A stretch of 64,000 nt of DNA from Streptomyces paludis (GTDB taxonomy: Bacteria > Actinomycetota > Actinomycetes > Streptomycetales > Streptomycetaceae), in contig NZ_CP031194.1 of the NCBI RefSeq assembly GCF_003344965.1, forward strand, positions 2,914,001-2,978,000. Direction: 5' to 3'. Shown here one piece after another: positions 52,899-62,340 of this stretch (position 1 is the stretch's first letter; each line of letters begins with the position of its first letter). Position numbers and translations under genes: made by a program. Below the pieces are notes generated by a model that did no database searches, had not been told where the DNA came from, and saw only the letters and a list, made by a program, of their open reading frames with translations.

Positions 52899-52918
52899 TT
52901 TGTGAACGCGTGCACAAA
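52899..52918 (-). promoter_or_regulatory. Rex operator (ROP)
   Basis: TTTGTGAACGCGTGCACAAA closely matches the known Rex site TTGTGAA-N4-TTCACAA, with one mismatch in the second half. It lies upstream of rex, where the S. coelicolor site is found, so repression of rex-hemACD at low NADH is expected. Confidence 0.88.
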
Positions 52919-53188
52919 GATGGTGTCCGCTTTGTCCGAGCAAAGTGATCGGGGTCACGCGTTTTGATCCGGCCAGCACGGAACCGGACACCGCTTCAGC
53001 CCGTTGCACACACGAAGGGGGCAAAACCGCACACACTCCTCACGAATACGCCCCCGAGACCGCTTCCCGTACGTTCCGGGACCGGTCCCCGGACCTCCGG
53101 CGACAACTCCCGTACCGCGTTCGCGGCGTGGACCATGATCACCGGAGGAAACCCAGCAAAGCGCCCACGATGGTAACCGTCTTTCCCT
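52919..53188. other. Gene-free stretch between rex and the glutaredoxin gene
   Basis: No credible gene on either strand. It contains the rest of the rex promoter region and an imperfect palindrome TCCGGGACCGGTCCCCGGA (53075-53093) that may terminate the glutaredoxin transcript on the minus strand. Confidence 0.5.
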
Positions 53189-53467
53189 TCAGCCCCCCAG
53201 TTCCCGGCGGAGCCGATCGGGATCCACGCGCCAGAAGGTGTGCTGCTCGCCGTCGACCAGGACAACCGGAATCTGCTCCCAGTACTCCCGGTACAGCGCC
53301 TCGTCCCGGGAGATGTCCTTCTCCTCCCAGGATGCACCGGTCTCGGCGCACACCGTCTCGACGACGGCGCGCGCGTCGTCGCAGAGATGGCAGCCCGGCT
53401 TGGAGACAAGCGTCACCACCCGGTCGCTACTCTTCTTCTTCGTCGTACGCCGCAACAGAGGAGTCAT
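53189..53467 (-). CDS. Glutaredoxin-family protein
   Basis: A 92-residue thioredoxin-fold protein of the glutaredoxin-like DUF836 type. [20 protein letters not shown] carries the redox pair C-H-L-C near residues 26-29; [13 protein letters not shown] has the cis-Pro loop; [12 protein letters not shown] closes it. It sits just upstream of rex in the same direction. The ATG at 53467 has GGAG ten bases upstream; an ATG nine bases earlier is too close to that site. Confidence 0.88.
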   Translation of the reverse strand: MTPLLRRTTKKKSSDRVVTLVSKPGCHLCDDARAVVETVCAETGASWEEKDISRDEALYREYWEQIPVVLVDGEQHTFWRVDPDRLRRELGG

Positions 53468-53627
53468 GAGAGCCATTCTCCGCCCCCGCACCGCCCTGAG
53501 CGGCCCGTTCTCCACAGCCGGACACCGACCAGAAGATCACCGGATTAACACACCGTCCGCCGAGTGTTCACCCCTCGGCGGCCCCATCCCGGCCATGAGC
53601 CCCGAACAGACTGGCTATGCTCGCGCT

Positions 53628-54575
53628 ATGGCCGCACTGGGATGGCTCACTCCTCGTAGGCGCTCCGCCACCGCACGGAGCGTGCTCGCGGGCGAGGCCG
53701 CAGCCGAGGCAGGGCTGAAGTCCACACAGGAATCGGCCGACCCGCGCACCGGCGCGGCGGGCGTGACCGGCGCCCACGAGGTACCGGACTTCCCCGTCTT
53801 CGGCGACGACCGCGCCGCCGCCTTCTTCGACCTCGACAACACCGTCATGCAGGGCGCCTCGATCTTCCACTTCGGCCGCGGCCTGTACAAACGGAAGTTC
53901 TTCCAGCGCCGCGAGCTGGCCAAGTTCGCCTGGCAGCAGGCATGGTTCCGGCTGGCCGGGGTCGAGGACCCCGAGCACATGCAGGACGCCCGCGACAGCG
54001 CCCTCTCCATCGTCAAGGGCCACCGCGTCTCCGAGCTGATGTCCATCGGCGAGGAGATCTACGACGAGTACATGGCCGACCGCATCTGGCCCGGCACCCG
54101 CGCCCTCGCCCAGGCCCACCTGGACGCCGGCCAGCAGGTCTGGCTGGTGACGGCCGCGCCCGTCGAGACCGCGACGATCATCGCCCGCAGGCTGGGCCTG
54201 ACCGGCGCGCTCGGCACCGTCGCCGAATCGGTCGACGGCGTCTACACCGGCAAGCTCGTCGGCGAACCGCTGCACGGCCCCGCCAAGGCCGAGGCCGTCC
54301 GCGCCCTCGCCGCCACCGAGGGCTTCGACCTCGACCGCTGCGCCGCGTACAGCGACTCGCACAACGACATCCCGATGCTCTCGCTCGTCGGCCACCCGTA
54401 CGCCATCAACCCGGACACCAAGCTCCGCAAGCACGCGCGCCGGCTGGAGTGGCGCCTGCGCGACTACCGCACCGGCCGCAAGGCGGCCAAGGTCGGCATC
54501 CCCGCCGCGGCCGGCGTCGGCGCCCTCGCGGGCGGCACGCTCGCGGCCGTGGCGCTCCACCGCCGCCGCCGCTGA
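53628..54575 (+). CDS. HAD-IB family phosphatase
   Basis: A 315-residue HAD hydrolase of the phosphoserine-phosphatase-like IB type. Motif I is [20 protein letters not shown] near residues 64-83; motif [16 protein letters not shown]; motif III and [22 protein letters not shown] followed by NDIPML. An N-terminal Ala/Arg-rich region of ~50 residues and a C-terminal hydrophobic segment ([20 protein letters not shown]) followed by HRRRR suggest membrane anchoring at the C-terminus. Substrate unknown. TATGCT (53616-53621) six bases before the ATG indicates a leaderless transcript. Confidence 0.88.
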   Translation: MAALGWLTPRRRSATARSVLAGEAAAEAGLKSTQESADPRTGAAGVTGAHEVPDFPVFGDDRAAAFFDLDNTVMQGASIFHFGRGLYKRKFFQRRELAKFAWQQAWFRLAGVEDPEHMQDARDSALSIVKGHRVSELMSIGEEIYDEYMADRIWPGTRALAQAHLDAGQQVWLVTAAPVETATIIARRLGLTGALGTVAESVDGVYTGKLVGEPLHGPAKAEAVRALAATEGFDLDRCAAYSDSHNDIPMLSLVGHPYAINPDTKLRKHARRLEWRLRDYRTGRKAAKVGIPAAAGVGALAGGTLAAVALHRRRR

Positions 54576-54603
54576 CCCCACCCGCCCCGCACACCGCACA
54601 GCT

Positions 54604-54633
54604 CGCCCCCGTACGGACATCCGTACGGGGGCG
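54604..54633 (+). terminator. Terminator of the HAD-IB gene
   Basis: CGCCCCCGTACGGA (54604-54617) pairs perfectly with TCCGTACGGGGGCG (54620-54633) across a two-base loop, 29 bases after the stop. Confidence 0.82.
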
Positions 54634-54891
54634 AAGTCGTCACTCAGCCACAACCCATCACGAGAGCAAGCAGATCTTGACGCAATCCGATCAGTAAACG
54701 GTCACGATGTGCGACTAGATACGCCGCTTAGGCGTCACGGAAGCGACGTAATCGATGATTTGAGCAACTGGGTGTAGTGCTGCCTGTACGAAGCGTTATT
54801 CTCCTCAGACGCATACCGGACCCCACTCGTCGCTACGACGAGTGAAAGGTCCCGCACTGCACGTGATGGAAGCTCTGCCTCTGGGAGTCCC
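54634..54891 (+). promoter_or_regulatory. bldN upstream control region
   Basis: No gene is credible here. It is the probable bldN promoter region and is locally richer in A and T (ATCAGTAAACGGTCACGATG, AGCGTTATTCTCCTCAG). bldN of S. coelicolor is a direct BldD target, so a BldD site is expected, but I cannot place one with confidence. Confidence 0.45.
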
Positions 54892-55689
54892 GTGTACCCA
54901 CACGTCGGGGTTGACGCCTCGGGCCTGGCTACGCTGCGCGCAACGGTCCTCGACCACTTGCGCGGCTTCGTCCCCACCGCGTACGCCGTCCCCGCCCTCG
55001 CCGCACCGGCCCCTGCCGAGAGCGGCCCTATCGGTCCTTGTTACGCCCTGGCGAACGGCGGTGCGGCGGTCGGCAGACGGGGAAGCCGAAACAGCACCGC
55101 CGCCTCGACCACCACCCCCCGCCGACCCGCCGCCGACAGCGACAGCGCCCGCATGATGGAACTGGTCGAACGCGCCCAGGCCGGCGAGGCCGAAGCCTTC
55201 GGCCGGCTGTACGACCAGTACAGCGACACCGTCTACCGCTACATCTACTACCGCGTGGGCGGAAAGGCGACCGCGGAGGACCTCACCAGCGAGACGTTCC
55301 TGCGTGCCCTGCGCCGGATCTCCACGTTCACCTATCAGGGGCGCGACTTCGGCGCCTGGCTGGTCACCATCGCCCGGAACCTGGTCGCCGACCACTTCAA
55401 ATCGAGCCGCTTCCGGCTCGAAGTGACCACCGGCGAAATGCTCGACGCCAACGAGGTCGAGCGCAGCCCCGAGGACTCCGTCCTGGAGCACCTCTCCAAC
55501 GCGGCCCTGCTCGAAGCCGTACGGAAACTCAACCCCCAGCAGCAGGAGTGCGTCACGCTGCGCTTCCTCCAGGGCCTCTCGGTCGCCGAGACCGCCCGGG
55601 TCATGGGCAAGAACGAAGGAGCGATCAAGACCTTGCAGTACCGAGCCGTCCGCACCCTCGCCCGGCTGCTCCCGGAGGACGCCCGCTGA
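54892..55689 (+). CDS. bldN: Developmental ECF sigma factor BldN
   Basis: A 265-residue ECF sigma factor. The N-terminus MYPHVGVDASGLATLRATVL matches BldN, whose ~86-residue leader is cleaved to give the active form; here region 2 begins near residue 88 (MMELVERAQAGEAEAFGRLY, YRYIYYRVGGKATAEDLTSE) and region 4 near 205 (LNPQQQECVTLRFLQGLSVA, AIKTLQYRAVRTLARLL). In Streptomyces BldN drives bldM and the chaplin/rodlin genes during aerial growth. The GTG start follows GGGAG. The next gene encodes its anti-sigma factor. Confidence 0.94.
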   Translation: MYPHVGVDASGLATLRATVLDHLRGFVPTAYAVPALAAPAPAESGPIGPCYALANGGAAVGRRGSRNSTAASTTTPRRPAADSDSARMMELVERAQAGEAEAFGRLYDQYSDTVYRYIYYRVGGKATAEDLTSETFLRALRRISTFTYQGRDFGAWLVTIARNLVADHFKSSRFRLEVTTGEMLDANEVERSPEDSVLEHLSNAALLEAVRKLNPQQQECVTLRFLQGLSVAETARVMGKNEGAIKTLQYRAVRTLARLLPEDAR

Positions 55690-55946
55690 CCGGCTCCCGC
55701 CCCGCCCCCGTCCTCCTCGCCCCTTCCAGGGACTCAACTCACAGTCGGTGACGCCTCGATGACGCACTGGTCCGATCATCCTCCGCGCGTAACCCAAGTG
55801 CCGCGCCGCTCGTTGTGCGGGATGCAGGCTCCCTGCGGTCACGCCATGCCCGCGGCCACTCACTCCATCGTGTGGGGACGCTCAAGGCGTGCAACCTTCC
55901 GGACCCCCAGGGGAGTCGATCGTCATGACGAGAGGAGGTGCCGCCA

Positions 55947-57185
55947 GTGATCGCGAACGTTTCGGCACACCGGCGGGCGAACGCCTTCGCCCAGTCCCTG
56001 GACGACCAGACGGTCCAGGGCGCGGCGGGGGACCAGCCCGCCGAGTCGGTCGAACCGGCCGAACAGGGGCGGCTGTTGGCCCTGGCGCGTGGTCTCGGCG
56101 AGCTGCCGAAGCCCACGCTGGACCCCGAGGTCAAAATGGTGCAGCGAGCACAGCTCGTGGCAGCCATGGAGGCCATGCTGCTGGAGGGCAGAGCCCCCGG
56201 GGGGGCGTCCTCGGGCCCTACGGTGCCCGAGCAGCGGACCTCCGGCAAGGGCGCCCACCGGGCCTCCCCGCTCCGCAAGCTGCGGCCGAGGTCCCGTTGG
56301 TCCAAGGGCCTCGCGGCCGGCGGACTCACGGTGGGTGTGGCGGCGGGCGCGTTCGGCGGAGTGGCCGCTGCCAGTTCCGACGCCCTGCCCGGTGATTCGC
56401 TGTACGGGCTGAAGCGCGGCATGGAGGACATCAAGCTCAATCTGGCGGGTGACGAGTCCGCGCGCGGCGAGCTGTATCTCGACCACGCCTCGACCCGGCT
56501 CAGCGAAGCCCGCCGGCTCATGGAGCGCGGCCGTTCCGGCCCTCTCGACCACGAATCCCTGGCCGAGATCCGGCGCACACTGAGCGGGATGAAGCACGAC
56601 GCGTCGGAGGGCCACCGCCTGCTCCATCAGGCATACGAACGGGACGGCGCCATCGGCCCGATCGCCACCCTCTCGTCGTTCTCCGCCTCGCACCGCCAGT
56701 CGTGGAACGGACTGCGCGACCGGCTGCCCATCCAGCTGACGGACGTCGGCGACGAGGTCAGCTCGGTGTTCGACGCCATAGACGAAGAGGTGGCGCCGCT
56801 CCAGTCCCTCCTGCCGCGCGCCCCCGAAAAACGCCAGGACATCACCCGTCCCGGCGCCACCGAGGACTCCCCCGGCACCAGCCGTACGGAGCCCTCCCCG
56901 GCCCCGTCCACCCCCGCCAGGAGCGACGAGGAGGGCCCCCTCACCAGCTCGGGCACCAGCGAGGGCCCCAAGCCGTCCGGCCAGGACTCGGGCACCCCGT
57001 CCGACGAGGGCCTCCTCGGCGGCAGTACGGCCGGCCTGCTCGACCCGGCGCCGAGCAATGCCACCCCCTCCCCGTCCGACAGCAGCAAGGAGAGTTCCGA
57101 ACGCCCGGGACCGAATGTCACCATCCCGCCGCTCCTGCCGGATCTGCTGCCCGGACTGGGCATTAAGGCGGAGGACGCCGACTAG
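55947..57185 (+). CDS. rsbN: Anti-sigma factor RsbN (DUF5667)
   Basis: A 412-residue single-pass membrane protein. The N-terminal cytoplasmic part (residues 1-95: SAHRRANAFAQSLDD, ARGLGELPKPTLDPEVKMVQ, RAQLVAAMEAML) is the BldN-binding anti-sigma domain; a hydrophobic segment lies near 130-148 (AAGGLTVGVAAGAFGGVAAA); the extracellular DUF5667 part begins SDALPGDSLYGLKRGMEDIK and ends in a Ser/Pro/Thr-rich tail. RsbN holds BldN inactive until release. The GTG at 55947 has GGAGG eight bases upstream. It follows bldN by 257 bases. Confidence 0.92.
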   Translation: MIANVSAHRRANAFAQSLDDQTVQGAAGDQPAESVEPAEQGRLLALARGLGELPKPTLDPEVKMVQRAQLVAAMEAMLLEGRAPGGASSGPTVPEQRTSGKGAHRASPLRKLRPRSRWSKGLAAGGLTVGVAAGAFGGVAAASSDALPGDSLYGLKRGMEDIKLNLAGDESARGELYLDHASTRLSEARRLMERGRSGPLDHESLAEIRRTLSGMKHDASEGHRLLHQAYERDGAIGPIATLSSFSASHRQSWNGLRDRLPIQLTDVGDEVSSVFDAIDEEVAPLQSLLPRAPEKRQDITRPGATEDSPGTSRTEPSPAPSTPARSDEEGPLTSSGTSEGPKPSGQDSGTPSDEGLLGGSTAGLLDPAPSNATPSPSDSSKESSERPGPNVTIPPLLPDLLPGLGIKAEDAD

Positions 57186-57307
57186 CGCGGCCCACGCCCG
57201 ACCACTGATCGCCGGACAGGCCCCGACCTCAGCCCGCCCGGCGATCAGTCATGCCTGGTCTCACGTCATGCCGGTCCCACCGGAAGAAAAGCGTCGGAAG
57301 AACCGCG

Positions 57308-58366
57308 TCAGAAGAACACCGACCGCCGCTGCACCAGCAGCTTGTAGAGCGTGTGCTGAATCTGCTCCCGCACCTGATCGGTCAGATTGAACATCAGCAT
57401 CGGATCCTCCGCCGCCTCCGGCGGATACCCGTCCGTCGGAATCGGCGCACCGAACTCGATCGTCCACTTCGTCGGCAGCGGCAGCGCCCCCAGCGGCCCC
57501 AGCCACGGAAACGTCGGCGTGAGCGGGAAGTACGGCACCCCCAGCAGCCGCGCCAGCGTCCGCGCGTTGCCGACCATCGGGTATATCTCCTCGGCGCCCA
57601 CGATCGAGCACGGCACGATCGGCACCCCCGCCCGCAGCGCCGTCGACACAAACCCGCCCCGGCCGAAGCGCTGCAACTTGTAGCGCTCCCCGAACGGCTT
57701 GCCCAGGCCCTTGAAGCCCTCCGGCATCACCCCGACGACCTCACCGCGCATCAGCAGCCGCTCCGCGTCCTCCGCGCACGCCAGCGTGTGCCCGGCCTTC
57801 CGCGCCAGCTCGTTGACCACCGGCAGCATGAACACCAGATCCGCGGCCAGCAGCCGCAGATGCCGGTCCGCCGGATGGTGGTCGTGGACGGCGACCTGCA
57901 TCATCAGCCCGTCCAGCGGCAGCGTCCCCGAGTGATTGGCCACCACGAGCGCCCCGCCGTCCGACGGGATGTTCTCGATGCCCTTCACCTCGACCCGGAA
58001 GTAGTTCTCGTACAGCGGCCGGATCAGCGACATCAGGACCTGGTCGGTCAGCTCCTCGTCATAGCCGAACTCGTCGACCTGATAGTCCCCGGTGACCCGC
58101 CGGCGCAGAAACGCCAGCCCGCCCGCGATCCGCCGCTCCCAGCCGCTGCCTCCGGGCTCCGGAGCGGCCGTTGCCTCCGTTGCCTCCGGCACTGGCTCAG
58201 GCTCCGGTACGGGCGCCAGCGGGCGCTTCCCGGCGGCGTCCTTGGCCTGCTGCCCCGACTGCCCCTGCGGCCCGGACGGCCCGGACTGACGGCGGCCACC
58301 GCCCCCGGAGCCACCGCGCCGCGGTCTTGGTTCGTCACCGAAGGGGAGGACTTTGGCATCAGCCAT
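57308..58366 (-). CDS. PlsC-type acyltransferase
   Basis: A 352-residue glycerolipid acyltransferase family protein. Block I is VVANHSGTLPLDGLMM (the family H-x4-D, here NHSGTLPLD), followed by VMPEGFKGLGKPFGERYKLQ and GVPIVPCSIVGAEEIYP; WTIEFGAPIPTDG is near the C-terminus. It probably acylates a lysophospholipid or related acceptor at the membrane; the acceptor is unknown. The N-terminal ~75 residues are Gly/Pro/Gln/Glu low-complexity. Its ATG overlaps the 3' end of the epimerase gene by eight bases, so the two form an operon. Confidence 0.85.
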   Translation of the reverse strand: MADAKVLPFGDEPRPRRGGSGGGGRRQSGPSGPQGQSGQQAKDAAGKRPLAPVPEPEPVPEATEATAAPEPGGSGWERRIAGGLAFLRRRVTGDYQVDEFGYDEELTDQVLMSLIRPLYENYFRVEVKGIENIPSDGGALVVANHSGTLPLDGLMMQVAVHDHHPADRHLRLLAADLVFMLPVVNELARKAGHTLACAEDAERLLMRGEVVGVMPEGFKGLGKPFGERYKLQRFGRGGFVSTALRAGVPIVPCSIVGAEEIYPMVGNARTLARLLGVPYFPLTPTFPWLGPLGALPLPTKWTIEFGAPIPTDGYPPEAAEDPMLMFNLTDQVREQIQHTLYKLLVQRRSVFF

Positions 58367-59462
58367 GGGGGAAGCGCTCCTTGCTGGCGGAGGGGGCGGA
58401 GGTGGTAGGGGAGTCCGATGACACGGCGGAGGTGGCGAGGGCGACCAGACCCGAGAGCCGGTCGACCGCGCCGGCCGCCGTCTCCGGCGGCAGCGGCCCC
58501 GTACCCCGACCCCGGACGAAGTCCGCGAACGCCTCGGCCGTCGTGTACGAGGGCGTGAAGCCCAGTGTCTCGCGCAGCTGATCCGTACTGACCACCCGCC
58601 CATGGGTCAGCAGCCCGATCTGCTCCGGCGCGAAGTCCGTCACCCCGACCGCCCGCAGCGCCGAGCCGACCCAGGTGACCGCGGGCAGCACGACGGGCAC
58701 CGTGGGCCGTCCCAGCCGCCGCGCGCACTGCGACAGCAGCAGCACGCCCTCACCCGCGACATTGAACGTCCCGCTGTTCAGCGTGCCGCGCCGGGGCTCG
58801 TCCGCGGCGAGCAGCAGGACATCGAGGACATCGTCCTCGTGTACGAACTGGAGCCGCGGGTCGTAGCCGAGAACCGTCGGCAGCACGGGCAGCGAGAAGT
58901 AGTCGGCCAGCGGGGAATCCGCCGCGGGCCCGAGGATATTGGCGAAGCGCAGCACACAGACCGCCACATCCGGCCGGCGCCGCGCGAAGCCGCGTACGTA
59001 CCCCTCGACCTCGACCGTGTCCTTGGCGAAGCCGCCGCTCGGCAGCGACTTGGGCTGGGTGGTCTCGGTGAAGACGGCCGGGTCGCGGGGCGCCGAGCCG
59101 TACACCCCCGTACTGGACTTGACCACCAGCCGCCGCACACCGGGCGACTTCTGGCACGCGCCGAGCAGCTGCATCGTGCCGATCACATTGGTCTCCTTGA
59201 CCGTGGACCGGCCCCCGGATCCCCGTGGAATTCCCGTCACATCGAGATGGACGACCGTATCGACGCGATGCTCCGCCAGGACCCGCGCGATGGCCGGCCG
59301 GCGAATGTCCGCCCGGACGAATTCCGCGCCGCCCAGATCGTGCTCGGGAGGGACCGCGTCCACCGCGATCACCCGCTCCACCCCGGAGGCGCGTTGAACA
59401 CGCCGTACAAAACGGCTTCCGAGCTGCCGGGCCGCTCCGGTCACCAGCACGACCTTGCCCAA
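58359..59462 (-). CDS. NAD-dependent epimerase/dehydratase
   Basis: A 367-residue extended SDR. The dinucleotide motif is VLVTGAARQLGSRFVRRV at residues 5-22 (a variant of G-x-x-G-x-x-G); DTVVHLDVTG, LVVKSSTGVYGSAPRD and FAKDTVEVEGYVRGF follow, then VLRFANILGP. The catalytic Tyr-x3-Lys is not in standard form, so a classical epimerase reaction is uncertain. The start is TTG at 59462 with AAAGG upstream. Conserved near bldN in Streptomyces; role unknown. Confidence 0.82.
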   Translation of the reverse strand: MGKVVLVTGAARQLGSRFVRRVQRASGVERVIAVDAVPPEHDLGGAEFVRADIRRPAIARVLAEHRVDTVVHLDVTGIPRGSGGRSTVKETNVIGTMQLLGACQKSPGVRRLVVKSSTGVYGSAPRDPAVFTETTQPKSLPSGGFAKDTVEVEGYVRGFARRRPDVAVCVLRFANILGPAADSPLADYFSLPVLPTVLGYDPRLQFVHEDDVLDVLLLAADEPRRGTLNSGTFNVAGEGVLLLSQCARRLGRPTVPVVLPAVTWVGSALRAVGVTDFAPEQIGLLTHGRVVSTDQLRETLGFTPSYTTAEAFADFVRGRGTGPLPPETAAGAVDRLSGLVALATSAVSSDSPTTSAPSASKERFPHG

Positions 59463-59586
59463 GATCAGCGCCTTTCTCTCATACTGCTGCCGCTGCCTCT
59501 GCTGCCTTCACCGCCGTTGCCGGCCACCGCGTCACCGTACAGCGCGGTCCCGTACCGCACGGAAAACGCGGGGCACAGAAAACACC

Positions 59587-59619
59587 GCGGCCCTCCCACC
59601 GGTTCGGTGGAAGGGCCGC
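59587..59619 (-). terminator. Terminator of the bS22 gene
   Basis: GCGGCCCTCCCACC (59587-59600) and GGTGGAAGGGCCGC (59606-59619) pair with one mismatch around a five-base loop, about 20 bases after the bS22 stop on the minus strand. Confidence 0.72.
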
Positions 59620-59640
59620 GAATGCACGAACAGCTGCCGC

Positions 59641-59739
59641 TTACTTCTTGTTGCGACGCTGCACGCGGGTGCGCTTGAGCAGCTTGCGGTGCTTCTTCTT
59701 GGCCATCCGCTTACGCCGCTTCTTGATAACAGAGCCCAC
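59641..59739 (-). CDS. 30S ribosomal protein bS22 (AURKAIP1/COX24 domain)
   Basis: A 32-residue, extremely basic protein: starts [19 protein letters not shown] and ends [13 protein letters not shown]. It matches actinobacterial bS22, a small-subunit protein bound near the decoding site and helix 44 in mycobacterial ribosomes. The GTG at 59739 has GAGGG six bases upstream. At under 100 bases it is easily missed, but start, ribosome site, terminator and sequence all agree. Confidence 0.93.
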   Translation of the reverse strand: MGSVIKKRRKRMAKKKHRKLLKRTRVQRRNKK

Positions 59740-59849
59740 GACTACCCTCGCTCACTTCTCTTCACTCGGTGCGGGGCGTCTGGGCCCACACGACCTACGT
59801 CGGCCTAGCCTACCCGCCACCGAGTGAGGGACGTAATCCGAGGGAACTC

Positions 59850-60062
59850 CTAGGCGGACTGGACCCCCACAAAGGACTCGCGGAGGTACTCGTGAACCGC
59901 TTGCTCCGGAACCCGGAATGACCTGCCCACCCGGATCGCCGGCAGATGACCGCTGTGCACCAACCGGTACACGGTCATCTTCGACACTCGCATCACCGAG
60001 GCGACTTCCGCCACGGTAAGGAACTTGACCTCGTTGAGAGGCCTCTCGCTGCCAGCAACCAT
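59850..60062 (-). CDS. bdtA: Excisionase-like helix-turn-helix protein (BdtA-type)
   Basis: A 70-residue MerR/excisionase-type winged-helix protein: FLTVAEVASVMRVSKMTVYR, then LVHSGHLPAIRVGRSFRVPE. It is conserved across actinobacteria at this place between bS22 and a phosphatase-like gene. In S. coelicolor the gene in this position is, as I recall, bdtA (SCO3328), named as a BldD target; the symbol rests on that recollection and synteny. It is not bldC, whose sequence differs. ATG at 60062 with AGGTGG upstream. Confidence 0.8.
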   Translation of the reverse strand: MVAGSERPLNEVKFLTVAEVASVMRVSKMTVYRLVHSGHLPAIRVGRSFRVPEQAVHEYLRESFVGVQSA

Positions 60063-60190
60063 GATCCACCTGTACCTTCCGCACCCGACGGCCACCGGCT
60101 TCCCCTCCGGTAACTCTTCGTCGCTGTGCGCTCACAACCCAGAGTAGGGGCGGGTGATACGAGTGGGGAAGAGGAGCAGCCTCCGGCCGT

Positions 60191-61006
60191 TTACTGTGAC
60201 AGACACGCCCGATTGAGTACATAGCGCGTCAACGGCCGGTAGTAAGCCGCCCGCGCCGCGTCGTCCAGCGGCACCGCCACCGACACCCGCCCCTCGGCCT
60301 CACCGACGAACAGCGCGGGGTCATTGGTGTCGGCCAGACCGATGGCCTCGATACCCAGCTGACCTGCCCCGCAGACCCATCCGTGGTCCCCGACGACCAG
60401 CTTCGGCAGGGGGTCACCAGCGGCCACCAGACCGTCCAGAGCGACCCGGACAGGCAGCGGTGAGTGGGTATGTGCGCCGGTGTCACTCCCGGCACTCCGC
60501 GCGCCGGGTTCCCGCACCAGCGCGACTCCCCGTACGTAGTCAAGGTTGCACGTACGTACCCCGAACCGGGTCGTTATGTCGATACATCGGCCCTGCGCGG
60601 GGGTGAGGACGAGACATCCCGCCGCCGACAAAGCGTCTGCCAGACCTGCGTAGAACCCGAGCAGCCGATCCGGATGCCCCGTCCCGAACAGCACCGGAAC
60701 CCGCCGCGCCGCGGCCCACCCCAACCGGTCGGCGAACGCGTCCAGCGCGCTCAGCGTCCGCTCGGGATCAATGACATCAGGCCCCGACACATGATCGGAA
60801 TCGCCGGAAACCCCGCACTTGTCTGCCATAAGTCTGAGCAAGTCCCGCTCGTTCCATGCCCATTCCGGATCGAGTCCGAGCATGACCCGGGGATCGCGCA
60901 CGGCGAAGAGACGGTAGCTGCGCAGACTCTCCTCCCGCGACGTGGCCACAGGACCGGCCAGCCTGGCCGCCAGCAGATGCGCCCGCAGGGCTCCCTTGCT
61001 CAACAC
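60191..61006 (-). CDS. Conserved phosphatase-like protein
   Basis: A ~271-residue protein conserved in Streptomyces and often named phosphatase. Distinct stretches are LRAHLLAARLAGPVATSREE, VRDPRVMLGLDPEWAW, VPVLFGTGHPDRLLGFYAGL and LVVGDHGWVCGAGQLGIEAI, ending YYRPLTRYVLNRACLSQ. The HPxR-, GTGHP- and GDHGW-type motifs suggest an HDOD-like or nucleotide-acting enzyme, but I cannot assign a reaction. I place the start at GTG 61006; the frame is open far upstream but is out-of-frame shadow of acuC. No strong ribosome site. Confidence 0.7.
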   Translation of the reverse strand: MLSKGALRAHLLAARLAGPVATSREESLRSYRLFAVRDPRVMLGLDPEWAWNERDLLRLMADKCGVSGDSDHVSGPDVIDPERTLSALDAFADRLGWAAARRVPVLFGTGHPDRLLGFYAGLADALSAAGCLVLTPAQGRCIDITTRFGVRTCNLDYVRGVALVREPGARSAGSDTGAHTHSPLPVRVALDGLVAAGDPLPKLVVGDHGWVCGAGQLGIEAIGLADTNDPALFVGEAEGRVSVAVPLDDAARAAYYRPLTRYVLNRACLSQ

Positions 61007-61167
61007 CCCGCCGATGCTGCCGCCCGCACCACCCGCCCGGGCCGGAACCCCGGATACACCGCACAGTTGGCGTAACGAACGTAACGGACCACCCCGGCGG
61101 CCCCAGGCCGCCCCGAGCGCACCACGGCCGCACCACGGCCGTACGACGGCCGCGCACCACGGCACCT

Positions 61168-62340
61168 CTACGCGAGCATCCCCCGCAGCGGGAACACGGC
61201 CTTCCGCGTCGCCAGCACCGCCTGGTCCAGCCGGTCCGCCGGATCGTACCCGGCCTCCCACGGCTCCCACCCCGGCGTCCGCCCGTCCGTCATCCGCCCC
61301 GGCCCCGGCTGCCGCGTCCGCGCGTACACCTCGGCCCGCCAGTCCGCCGGCACCAGCGACCCCGGATCCACCGGCGCGTGCGCCGCGATGCCCACCAGAT
61401 GCGTCCAGGACCTCGGCACCACATCCACGACCGCGTACCCGCCCCCGCCGAGCGCGACCCACCGCCCACCGTCCGCATACGCGTGCGCCAGCTCGTGGCA
61501 GGCCACCTGCACCGCCCGCTGCGCGTCGAGCGACACCGCCAGATGCGCGAGCGGATCCTCGACATGCGTGTCCGCGCCGTGCTGTGTCACCAGCACCTGC
61601 GGCCGGAAGTCCGCCAGCAGCTCCGGCACCACCCCGTGGAACGCCCGCAGCCAGCCCTCGTCCCCGGTCCCGGCCGGCAGCGCGACATTCACCGCGCCGC
61701 CCTCCCCTGCCCCCGCGCCGGTCTCCTCCGGCCATCCGGTGCCCGGGAAGAGCGTCCGCGGATGCTCGTGCAGCGAGATCGTCAGCACCCGCGGGTCCTC
61801 CCAGAACACCGCCTGGACACCGTCCCCGTGGTGCACGTCCACATCGACGTACGCGACCCGCTCCGCGCCCAGCTCCAGCAGCCGCGCCACGGCGAGCGCC
61901 GCGTCGTTGTAGACACAGAACCCGGCGGCGGCCCCCGGCATCGCGTGGTGCAGCCCGCCGGCGAAGTTCACCGCGTGCGCGTTCTCGCCGCGCCACACGG
62001 CCTCGGCCGCGCCGACCGACTGCCCGGCGATCAGCGCCGACGCCTCGTGCATCCCCGCGAACGCCGGATCGTCCACCGTACCCAGCCCGTACGCGCCATC
62101 GGCGGCCCGCGGATCCCGCGAGGCCCGCCGTACCGCGTCCACATAGTCCTGGTGGTGTACGAGCCCCAGCGTCGAACCGCCCGCGGCCGGCGCCGCGACG
62201 ACATCCACCAGCCGGTCGAGCCCGCAGGCCCGCACCAGCCCCATGGTCAGCGACAGCCGTACCGGATCCATCGGATGACCGGCGCCGAAGTCGTATCCCG
62301 TAACCGCGTCATCCCACATCAACCGCGCGTGGCCGCTCAT
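61168..62340 (-). CDS. acuC: Acetoin utilisation protein AcuC (histone deacetylase family)
   Basis: A 390-residue zinc deacetylase-fold enzyme. HPMDPVRLSLTMGL near the start; GGLHHAMPGAAAGFCVYNDA holds the paired active-site His; AYVDVDVHHGDGVQAVFW the Asp/His zinc ligands; LVTQHGADTHVEDPLAHL the second Asp; ALGGGGYAV the glycine loop. Bacterial AcuC proteins deacetylate acyl-CoA synthetase or small molecules. The ATG at 62340 lies 32 bases inside the 3' end of the MFS gene, so the two are likely co-transcribed. Confidence 0.92.
   Translation of the reverse strand: MSGHARLMWDDAVTGYDFGAGHPMDPVRLSLTMGLVRACGLDRLVDVVAAPAAGGSTLGLVHHQDYVDAVRRASRDPRAADGAYGLGTVDDPAFAGMHEASALIAGQSVGAAEAVWRGENAHAVNFAGGLHHAMPGAAAGFCVYNDAALAVARLLELGAERVAYVDVDVHHGDGVQAVFWEDPRVLTISLHEHPRTLFPGTGWPEETGAGAGEGGAVNVALPAGTGDEGWLRAFHGVVPELLADFRPQVLVTQHGADTHVEDPLAHLAVSLDAQRAVQVACHELAHAYADGGRWVALGGGGYAVVDVVPRSWTHLVGIAAHAPVDPGSLVPADWRAEVYARTRQPGPGRMTDGRTPGWEPWEAGYDPADRLDQAVLATRKAVFPLRGMLA

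Noticed and set aside
59850..60062. Identification as BldC
   Set aside because: BldC is also a ~70-residue excisionase-like protein, but its sequence (LLTPAEVATMFRVDPKTV-type) differs clearly; position beside bS22 fits the other conserved regulator.
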